A stretch of 64,000 bases of DNA, taken from Siphonodentalium dalli (taxonomy: Eukaryota; Mollusca; Scaphopoda; Gadilida; Siphonodentaliidae). Position 1 is the first letter of the stretch; the number at the start of each line of letters is the position of its first letter. The position numbers and the translations under genes were made by a program. The stretch is taken from NCBI GenBank assembly GCA_032622095.1, contig CP136063.1:211375982-211439981 (forward strand). Direction: 5' to 3'. A model generated the notes under the pieces. That model saw nothing but the letters and a program-made list of their open reading frames with translations. It was not told the DNA's origin and searched no databases. This document shows, in pieces, positions 55,079 through 64,000 of this stretch.

Positions 55079-55165
55079 TTAACCCTTTCATGGCGGGAGC
55101 AGCGCTGGTGCGTTATTAAAGATAATGTGCTCGTGCATTCTCTTATAGCCTACATGTACATGCAT
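55079..55165 (+). mobile_element. Truncated piggyBac-like MITE end
   Basis: TTAACCCTTTCATGGCGGG, then TGTGCTCGTGCATTCTCTTA, follow the same order as the left half of 15393-15603. The right end is absent. Confidence 0.55.
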
Positions 55166-55862
55166 ATATTCAGCAAGCTCGTTCTGGTTGAACGTGGGGT
55201 TTTTGTGGAGGGATCTATGGTTTCACAGGGCTACTCCGGCTGTTCACCCAGCAATAATTACCGAGTGTCTTATGTTCAGTGTCCATCAATATGGATATAT
55301 GGGCATTTAATACGCAATGTCACGGAAAAGGATCTCCCTTTAGGTTCGGGGTGATGGGCCTTTATTGAGAATGATGGAATATATACAGTGGCGCTAGGCT
55401 CATCCTGCAGGATTATGGTCTGTCGGCATGCAATCCGGCCATTGATTAGAGGGAGATAATCGCTTGTTCCATAGCAACGTGGCGAGGCACAGACGACCGG
55501 AAGGACCCCGAGACTTCATATATTTGCATCCCAGAGACCCGTTTCGAAACGAAACGAGCTGACGAGCGTATAGGGGAATATTGGGTTTCCATGTTTACGA
55601 TCGTAGAACATGATATAGGAGCCAATCAAATTCTAGCATAAGTTCGGCATAACTGGCATGAATCATCTATCTGGGGTTGTTTTCTTTAGCGCATGGTCGG
55701 AAACGGAAGACGATCGACACTCTGCATGGATATAACGTGGTGGCAATATAGAATAAAACGGCGCCTAGCAACACATTAAAGTCCCTTTTTATCGTTGGCG
55801 ATTTTTAGTCATGATGATTAAATTATCGCAAAATTCATTGCATCGAACTGGGATATAAGACA
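55166..55862. other. Unrecognised stretch
   Basis: Locally GC-richer around 55480-55560, but no exon signature or repeat match was found. Confidence 0.35.
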
Positions 55863-55964
55863 TATAAGATTTTATGAAACGAGTTTGATAAATTTTATTC
55901 TCAAAGAGTCGTAGACGAGTTGTGAATCAAATTTATCAAACGAGTTTCATGAAATCTTAGATAC
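55863..55964. repeat. Hairpin, ~40 bp arms
   Basis: TAAGATTTTATGAAACGAGT is mirrored by ACGAGTTTCATGAAATCTTA, around a ~20 base loop with GTCGTAGACGAG. Confidence 0.75.
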
Positions 55965-56671
55965 CAACATAACGAGTTGAAGCTCATGTATATAACATGA
56001 AAACACTAGAGCTTTATGCCTTTCTGACAAAATCCTTAACAGAAGCTTTAGAATGCACACATTTTTACGTTGTTGATTGAGACGATATGACAGTAATGCG
56101 CGCTCGAGCTGCGGAAGGAAAATATAGTCCCCCAATCTGCCGCTTTGTTATTGTGTCTGTTTTCGTTAGTGCAACGAAGTTGGACAATGATTTAACTTTA
56201 ATGAACAAAACAATCAGTTTGCATTGACTGGTGTTGTTGTCATATGCTGATTTACGAAATATTTTTAATCCGCCTGATTCAATGTTAAAGTCATTTTATT
56301 GGCGCGATGCCAAGTTGGTGGGAAGTACGCGCCTATTCGTCACTAGTGGCAGATAAGGTAATATGTAATGACTTTTTAAATGATATAATAGCGGTTTCAT
56401 GTGATATAACATAATACTGTCTTAGCATATGTTGGTCTACGTTATGTACACGGGAAAGTTTGCTTGAAACTTAGCTTACAAATATCTGTAACAAGAAAAC
56501 AAGACTGCCAATGATATTTGAAACGATCACCAGACTGTAACCCGAGAAAGATCGGCATCTTTAAAGTCTGCTTAAAGTCTGCCAGAGACTGATTCAAACT
56601 TACTTCAGAATATGTATTTCTCGTGTTTCTCTTGCCTGGTAAGCGGCAAACATTGTGTCTAATGTATAGTG

Positions 56672-57292
56672 CCACATCGGACCAGTCTCTTTGAAAAGCC
56701 GACGAAAATCCCATCGGATGTACGTCTCTAGATCTATCTATTATATTTAATTTCGACTACGCGACATTCCCAACATAACTAATAAACCGTTTGCAAATAT
56801 GGAGTGCATTCCTTGCGCAGTAAAATGTTTGTGATAGTATTTAGATGTACACTGATGTAGTTATAAAAACAAAAAGATGCGAAAGAATAATCAGTCACGA
56901 ATATCGTTGACTGATAACAACTGGATGATGATGTATCCTATATTGCGATGAGTATAATGAATTGTGGATATATCGCCTGTATTCAGTTTTTACAACATCA
57001 GTTGTGTTTGCCAATGTGTGGGAAAATTGTCAACATGTCATTCACCTCTGATCTCGCTATTTAAATATGACCAACCAGGAAACAGTGTCTGTCGTCGCTA
57101 TCTGGTTTTGATAGAGATTGGATTCTGCCTTGAAGTGATATGTTACGTCATTAACCAATGAAATCGCGCGTACTCTGCGCCACTATCCAATGAGTTGGAG
57201 GGAATCCCATCAATACAGAAACTGATTTTAAACCACAGAAATCCAATAGGATTTTCGTCGGATTTTCAAAGAGACTGCATCGGACCGTGCAT
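56672..57292. repeat. Inverted repeat pair, ~55 bp arms, 620 bp span
   Basis: ATCGGACCAGTCTCTTTGAA followed by AGCCGACGAAAATCCCATCG (56675-56715) is mirrored by GGATTTTCGTCGGATTTTCA and AAGAGACTGCATCGGACC (57250-57287). The interior is not coding. It may be the ends of a MITE; no target duplication was recognised. Confidence 0.6.
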
Positions 57293-57689
57293 CAGAAGTG
57301 TCTTAAATTGGCTAATTTTCTCACCATTGATACGTACACATCACTAATACAGTCATACGAAACTATTTACGAGTAACAACTTTCATTCTTTAAGACCACA
57401 ACTTATATATTTGTACATCTAACTGGTCGTTACACGACCACGATTCAATCGTAAGTGACGAGTTTTCCGTCGTGGTTAGTTAGACTGCGCATGCTCACGA
57501 CAATTACCGTGAGTAAAATGAATACCAAGCACTGTTTAATTTCAGCTTCGAAAATCGTGACGTACGATTGGTTACACTCATGCACTTGCAACGAAATCGC
57601 AACCGTGTGCACGTAATAATCGTAGACGGATCCGTTTTGTGCCAACATTCGAACTCATGTTCAGACTGATACGCTTCCTAACTCTCTGT

Positions 57690-57860
57690 GAAATGGCTTC
57701 CTTTAATGGTGTCCCCGTCGTCGAGTTGTTTATGTCGTGGATAAGATCATCGTCTGTGTTGGACGAGGTTGGCGCGGGTTCGAACCCCGACATGGGAGAG
57801 AATCGGGACCAATCTGAGTTGAGGGACATCATTGTGCCATTCTGATCGTACATTGCCAAA
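57690..57860 (+). mobile_element. tRNA-derived SINE, family S2, copy 3
   Basis: Head with GTTGTTTATGTCGTGGATAA and a near-consensus B box in GGCGCGGGTTCGAACCCC, the best preserved of the three. Body: GAGTTGAGGGACATCATTGT and GCCATTCTGATCGTACAT. Confidence 0.75.
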
Positions 57861-60254
57861 TGGGAATTTCTTCACGCTTATATATACTGCATGAAGCAAG
57901 CACATGCATTTAAAGCAATGGACAACCATACTGAGTCCGTGCTTCCACACTATGATATTATATGTGACATGTTTTTCTATATATAGCAAGACAACCAATA
58001 TTATTTTCCACAGCTGAAATATTTTGTAAACCGGTAATTGACATGAACATTTGGTTAAATCTGATCATATTATCGTCGGCTTTTAAAGGCACGGGCGGTG
58101 TTAGTTACAGAAATATTCATATTTGTTCAAATCGCCATCAACAGAAGGAATATTAAAATATATATAGTTTTGTTCATATGCCAAATATAATCAGCGCGTA
58201 AATAGTATATTGTCGTCAAGACGTACGATGGTGTACGTAAATAAGAGCCTGCTCGTGTTACAGAAATGTTGCTCCTGTTTACATAACACAGCACAATTCT
58301 ATTGGTGCTCTTTATGTTTACCATATCCGGATCTAAACAAAAGCCAGGTTCTGTAACATTTTTTACGTTTGTTTACATAACAAAGGAAGAACATTTGACA
58401 ATAACATACTGTTTATGCCATATTTCTGATTGGTATAAGAACAAGGTCTGTCTATATATAGTTTACTATTCTTTCTGTTTATGGCGGTTTTTGATGGAGG
58501 TGAATATTTTAACAGCATACCCATGCACCGCCAACGTCGCCCGTATCTTTAAAAAGAGACTGGTTATATAGCTCTGGTATTGTGCACAGACGACTGCGAG
58601 CACCGGTTCTATTCTGAATTCCAAATTGAATCTTTAAATATCTATGTCCCTGGGTGGAACAAGTTCAGCCCAGACTCAGCTGCGTGGAATTGAAACGTTA
58701 GGGAACGAGTTTTCTGCCTGATGAATTATGGGAATTGTTGGGAACTCTCGACAACATGGCTCAATTTACTGAATTAAAAAGTCCAACTCGGAATTCGGAA
58801 TCGGAATTTATTTATTCCATTGGGGATTTGGAAAGGTTGGCAATGTCCCGGATCGAAGAGGGAGCAGATGGCACGTGGATAACGACTGATCGCGTGGGAA
58901 ATCTCGCGTGCGCGAGACTCTGCGTGGCTTATTACATTCACCCCCGTGGTCACTTTATCTGATTTGTCAACTTATATTGCGAGGAAAATAGTCATATTCT
59001 CCACAGGGTTGGACGTCTGTTTAACGCCGGTGCGCATTAATTGGAGATGATACATTGGACATCGAGTAGCCAATGATTAAAAAATAGTTCCACATTAAAA
59101 CAGAAACAGTTTAATGACAGACGATAAAGAACACGCGCGCGTAATTATACACGTTCTCGTGGTAACTGATCGATGGCCAGTCAAACAGAACGTTCCCAAA
59201 CGACAAAAAAAGTAATAAAAACAAAACGCATCAGTCCCCAAGCGGTCGTACGAATATTTTCTAACTGAATTTCATCCTTTTTTAGATTGGCCCATCAAGT
59301 GGTCGGAGAATATAGTGGGTTGCGCAAAAACGATCGTGGTTTGTATACAGAGACATGACGACAGAGGGACCTGTGGTGTCTCGCCCCACCATCTTTGGCC
59401 AAAATTTCAATAGTTGGGCATTTATTTCCTATAGTTGGCAAATTTCTTTCCTATAGTTTGAAATTCACGACCAAAATAGGTTGAAATTGTCGTATCAGTT
59501 TGATTTTCAAACAAATATTTAGTGTGAAATATCTTGTGTTTAGACCAATATCTCAAATATTTTCCTACTGTTGCAGTTGACTTTCGGTAAATTTATGTAA
59601 CTAAAATGCATGAGATGGTACAAAATTTCCAACAATTAGATAGCTCCCAACCAAAAAAAAAGGGGAGGGCTGCAAATGGAATTAGCCGGATTTGAAAAAT
59701 TGTCGCCGACAGTCGTTATATATGTACATGTGTCACTTTGTGATAAATTTCGAATGTCTTTTTCGCGGTGCACATAGTTGCGACCAAACGTTGTGCCAGT
59801 GGTGTCTTTCGCTTGTGGTTATTGACTCCCTCGTTTAGAAGCATTGCTAAGCAATATTTTGCCACTTCCCCGTCAACTGGATGTGGGGATGTTTCTTAGA
59901 ATGAACAGCCATTCTCTCCCTTAACCAACAACCGGAATTTGTGTGTGGGGGGGGGGGGGGGGGTTAACACCGGGATGGTCGGAATGACCGAGCGGTCCTC
60001 CCCTTCACCCTAAGTTCCTAACCACAAAAATGTCATGTTTATTTCATATATTGTTCAGGAAATGTATCTCTCTTTGGTGTGAGTCTTTTGGTATGACCTT
60101 ATTTAGTAAATGTAATTTTTAACTAAATAACGGGCATAGTTATATATAATATAGTGCTATCTTTCTTTGAGAAAATAACAACTTTGGCCGATTCCTGTTA
60201 ATAATAAATTATAAAAATAACAATTTTTATTTTAAGTTTTTAATTCCATGCGTC
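57861..60254. other. Long stretch without a supported gene
   Basis: At 58756-58962 a plus-strand frame opens MAQFTELKSPTRNSESEFIY in a locally CpG-rich patch (58800-58930), but it lacks any recognised domain or clear donor and is left uncalled. Near 59400-59700 AATTTCCAAC-type motifs recur. A long G run lies at 59947-59962. Confidence 0.4.
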
Positions 60255-60310
60255 TCCACACCTCAGCACACCGATGGCGATGGAGTATCAGGTAGATGAA
60301 GATGTAGATG
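60255..60310 (+). mobile_element. SINE family S1, isolated 3' tail
   Basis: CCTCAGCACACCGATGGCGA then TGGAGTATCAGGTAGATGAA matches the 3' end of the long S1 copy (CCTCAGCACATTGAGGGCGA, TGGAGTATCAAGTAGATAG). It continues into GATGTAGATGG, a GAT-type tail. Confidence 0.6.
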
Positions 60311-60889
60311 GGGAACGTGTGGAAGTCGTGTGGAATAGCAGCGTAATATGAAGAAAGAAGAGTATACGGGCTCCATTTGTTGCCCGGATATTTATTTATA
60401 ATCTTTAATTATTTAATAGCATGTTCATTTAATCATGGTTCATTGTCATTATTTTTCACTTCCATTTAAACATTCATTTGTTCCCACTTCCATGTCACAT
60501 CTGTATTACTGTTGTCTATGTCATCGAGGTGTCTTCATACACCATCGAACCCATGTCGCATGCGTATGGGCGTTTTAAATTATGCATTTCATCACAAAAT
60601 TCTGATGGCATTTACTTCAAAATATTTGTTCACTTTCATCTCACACGCATATGGTCGTAATTAGATTTGTATTCAATTATTTATCAACACGTTACTATAA
60701 TAATTCAATCCTTATACTCACATATCTTGTGATGGTGATGATATGTTTCAAGTGCTCATTCATCGGATTGGATTTATTAATCACATTTGTGTGGTCTATA
60801 AGGTTTATATTGTTTAACCACATGCAAACCGTTAACGGATGTTTAAAATAGTTTATGACCTACAGTTTATATGTTTGTGTCATTGTTGG

Positions 60890-61160
60890 TTAAAACTTAA
60901 AGGTACTCAATCAGAATTAACGCTCGCAAATTACTATTTCCTTGGCTTCGGGTGTAAAAACTATTTGATTTGAGTCGAGGAACCCACCTATCAAAGCTCA
61001 GAGTGATTAGATATCGATGTTTGAAATCTGTTATTTTAATTTTAGGTGGCCCAGTAAACAGTCGACGAGAAGACCTTTCTGACCAAATTGCGGATGAAGA
61101 TGGATAACTCTAAAATCAAGTGGCTTTTTTGTGTCAGATATTTGACAAACTGGCAAAATT
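60890..61160 (+). repeat. Dispersed repeat, family GTGGCCCAG, copy 2
   Basis: Contains GGTGGCCCAGTAAACAGT and TGCGGATGAAGATGGATAAC, collinear with 14480-14720, with GACCAAATTGC before and AAATTTCGTTGAACAA after. Confidence 0.7.
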
Positions 61161-61409
61161 TCGTTGAACAAAAAGTTCACAATTTTATAATATAGTCCAC
61201 TGTGTTTCATATGTCATATAGTGCACATTCAAATTCCAGCTGACAGGTATATATATCTCTGAATACTGTGGCCTGTTTCCAGTTAATTGCGCCTGCTCAG
61301 GAATGTGCCTATATAGGGTTTATTTTGGGGTGTTCACCTTGAAATTTCAAACTGCACCCCCTGATTTGCACACCGTTGGATTGAAACTTTCCGACTGCTG
61401 GAAATTTCC

Positions 61410-61500
61410 AATCTGACACCCCCCTAAGGTTTGAAATATTCAAATGATGGCTATTTCAGACCAAAAGTTGACACCAAGTTGAAAAATATGCTGCTGTGGC
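61410..61500 (+). repeat. Dispersed repeat with TAAGGTTTGA, copy 2
   Basis: Partner of 51955-52060. It is preceded by AATTTCCAATCTGACACC, tying it to the AATTTCCAAC motif family. Confidence 0.6.
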
Positions 61501-62523
61501 TCTATAAACAACATATTCCCCACTGGGTGGTGATATATTATTACCCCCTCCTGTTGCTAGACTCGACACGAACCTGCCTGAGTGGACCAGACTGCATACC
61601 AACATTTGTTTTCATGACATATTTATGGCTGCTTTATTCTCCATTTTAATACATGGTGGGTATCATGTTATACCATGCAATTAAAAAATTGACTCCTTAT
61701 GAATTATGACACAAATGAAGCTCATTCTAATAGAGCAATACCAATGAGCCATTTGGTGATTTGATTGTTGTGTGAAATTTTTAATTATTTGAGCAGTTCT
61801 AGGTACCCAAATTGACAAAAATAGAGAACTATATTTTCAACCTCTCAAATGTATTAATATCAATTGTTGTTGTTAATCTTCTAATAACTGTTAAAATTAT
61901 ATAATGTATACAATGAAAGAAATGTTTACCGTGGGTTAGATCCAAAGAAATTCTTTGTTGAAATTGTGTTGCAATTTTGGCCTGGATTTATACAAAAAGC
62001 GGGTCTGACCCGTCAATAACAATTAAAGTAAATCTTAGGTTTAAAATTGTCCTTTCGATTTTGTCCAATATCCGAAATTCAAACCGGGTCTATCCCTTTA
62101 ACCCAATTTGTGTTCCGTGCAAATAGCGAAATGCGCATGCATGCGGTTGCGCACACATGTGTATACTAATGGCATCCTGACTCACACAATGTCATGCAAA
62201 GGTCAGAGGAATTCAATCAAAATTCGAATTGAGATGCATTTACAGATAGTGAAAATGAATTTGACAGTGTCACAGATGCCTTCACATTGTCACCCATTGT
62301 GCACAATTTTATTTTCCATTTATTTATCAGTTTGTCGGAATAAATGAAGCGAACGCAATCGAAATGTCGTCAAATAGCTAGTGTCGTTGTTATCTATAAG
62401 ATCGCATCTCATCATATCCGTATCTATGGAAACAGGAAACACAAAAGCTTCACCGTACTATGGTTTCACGACGAATTGTATTGACCATTCGTATCTGCAT
62501 AGGAGCTCGGTAAACTGAAAGGT
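61501..62523. other. Unrecognised stretch
   Basis: No exon signature or repeat match was found. Confidence 0.35.
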
Positions 62524-62605
62524 TACTCTTATAACAAATGTGTATAAATTCTACACAATATGTGTTACATTTTAGCTTAAACAAAATTGTGTAAAAACGA
62601 CACAT

Positions 62606-62654
<49 letters not shown>

Positions 62655-63069
62655 CGGTGGAATTTCCTCAAAGTTGACTATGAGTGAATATGTGAGTGTA
62701 TCATAGTTATTAGTTGAGATCTATTATATAGGAGACACACACATCGTAAAGGCTACCACAGAAAAAAATGGTACCAGCTTTAAAATTTGTTATACGCTGT
62801 GTTTGTATCAAAAACTGAACGGCACATCATTGTGTAACAATGTTTTAAAGCTGCTGTCAGATTTTTAATATGGCAGCTTTTGCGAGGTTTGTTTCTCAAA
62901 TAGAACATATCTCATCTATACAAACTATAATATACTCACATATTCACTCATATTCAATGTTGAGAAAATTCCACCGGCACATGCGTCATGTGTCATTTCT
63001 ACACACTTTTGTTTGAGATCAAATGTAGCACATATTGTGTAAAATTTATACACATTTGTTCTCAGAGTG
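62524..63069. mobile_element. MITE family M, copy 3, with (AT)n expansion in one arm
   Basis: Ends TACTCTTATAACAAATGTG and the complement of CACTCTGAGAACAAATGTG. Collinear with copies 1 and 2 except that the left arm holds ~20 AT units at 62609-62650, at the position of ACATGACATGTGG in copy 2. The right arm is not expanded. Confidence 0.8.
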
Positions 63070-63898
63070 TATAATGTGCGATTTGTGACAGCTGAGTGGT
63101 TATATTGTGCGACTTGCGATAGCTGCGAAGGCAGAGATAATGAGTTCGGGCCTCGCCGGTAGACTCCAGAGTTTCACAACAGTGGCTATGTTTCCAGTTT
63201 AGGCGGAGTATAACTGTAGATTTATACGCTGTTCAAATATTCGCGCCTAACTGTGACCCTTGAGCAAGGTTGCTCGTAATGTGACTGTTTCGTGCCACTC
63301 ATGTGCGTGTGTCCACATAGGCTTGTCAGTAGTATACCAATAATATTTATTATTTTTATATTATTTTTTTTAAGTATGCATGCTAACCTTGAAATGCGCA
63401 GGAATTTGTTGCAGCTGGGATTATTTACTCGTTGGGGGATGGGCGTAACAATGGTGCACCTGCCCTATGGCGTAGGTAATAATCGATGTAAAGTTCATTG
63501 AAACTAATTCACTCTATAATGCACTATATAAATGGATCGATTAAAGTAGAGCGTGTATGCGATCCCAAAAAGTCTCACAAGAAATAGGTGTTTAGTCCAT
63601 CGGCACAAATAATGACATTTATTCCATTTTCGAACACAGATTTTGCGATGTTGCGGCCTTGTGTTATGCATCTGTTTTTCACTATAACTCGGCACATAAG
63701 CTCTATATTTTGATTGTAACACTATGAGTGCATATCTGGTCTAAACGATGACATAAAGAAATAATAGAACTACAAAGAAATTCGCTCCATTTTGTTCTTG
63801 AAATTCAGCAGCGTGTAATGTTTGGCTAAAACGCATACCGAGAACGGACGAGAAATAACAGAGAAGCGGACGTTATCACGTATTCCTCAAATTTCAAA
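63070..63898. other. Unrecognised stretch
   Basis: No repeat or gene identified up to the small exon candidate at the end. Confidence 0.35.
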
Positions 63899-63926
63899 AT
63901 GAGTTGTCATCTGAAATTGGCAACTG
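63899..63926 (+). CDS. Possible small first coding exon
   Basis: ATG at 63899 in an A-rich context opens MSCHLKLAT and reaches a strong donor ACTG|GTAAGTTCTG at 63927. The 28-base segment ends in phase 1. There is no further evidence in the window, since the next exon would lie beyond its end. Start codon plus consensus donor can occur by chance. Confidence 0.25.
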
Positions 63927-64000
63927 GTAAGTTCTGCTAGGTAGATGGCGATGTGTGAGTTTGGCAGTCTATTTTAAAAGCCGACGACAATCTTATAGAT

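Noticed and set aside
57690-57860. Possible tRNA gene around GGGTTCGAACCCC
   Set aside because: The A-box area and stems do not make a proper cloverleaf, and the same sequence with its body recurs at two other loci, so it is a SINE.
58756-58962. Plus-strand frame opening MAQFTELKSPTRNSE in a CpG-rich patch
   Set aside because: No domain, no convincing donor and no neighbouring exon; kept only as a note.

Overview
The window looks like intergenic or intronic DNA from an animal nuclear genome, and it is built mostly from transposable elements and their debris. It is AT-rich, has no run of closely packed genes, and carries long microsatellites, tRNA-derived SINEs, non-LTR retrotransposons, a PIF/Harbinger transposase fragment and many inverted-repeat (MITE or foldback) elements. 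Several repeats end in runs of TCCG next to CCCCCGA-type hairpins, a pattern I associate with bivalve mollusc genomes. A marine bivalve is my best inference; the sequence alone does not prove it.

Layout. 1-7.3 kb: four intact or nested copies of a foldback family made of ~95 bp hairpin modules, one carrying a hAT-like insertion, plus a TTAA-flanked hairpin MITE, a second large hairpin and a 43-base poly-C run. 7.5-14 kb: a TCCG-type repeat with three internal ~194 bp copies, its inverted relative at 13.1-13.8 kb, a CGCAACC minisatellite bracketed by inverted repeats, and a pair of inverted dispersed repeats. 14.5-25 kb: mostly unrecognised, with one good-looking host exon (15225-15358), a second TTAA MITE, a SINE and several degenerate tandem arrays. 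25.2-27.8 kb: a large trinucleotide block, TCA/TCG-rich on its left half and GAT/GAC-rich on its right half, containing a SINE. 27.8-31.9 kb: another SINE, a further TCCG repeat, an (AT)n tract and dispersed repeats.

31.9-38.3 kb is the clearest unit: a near-full-length L1/Tx1-like LINE on the minus strand (ORF1, then an ORF2 with endonuclease, reverse transcriptase and a C-terminal CCHC motif). It is broken by several stops and frameshifts, flanked by a 19 bp target-site duplication, and sits inside another copy of the foldback family. 39.2-40.0 kb is the 3' end of a second, different LINE. 40.2-63 kb holds three copies of a ~510 bp MITE, a possible exon (40728-40987), long inverted repeats, a GGTCA-rich tandem array, a truncated Harbinger transposase (50805-51440), a 468 bp MITE with ~135 bp inverted termini, SINE copies and many dispersed fragments. 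The last 100 bases may hold a small first exon.

No rRNA gene, true tRNA gene, CRISPR array or complete host gene was seen. The recurring theme is nested, modular inverted repeats: hairpin modules are shared between element families and elements are inserted into one another.
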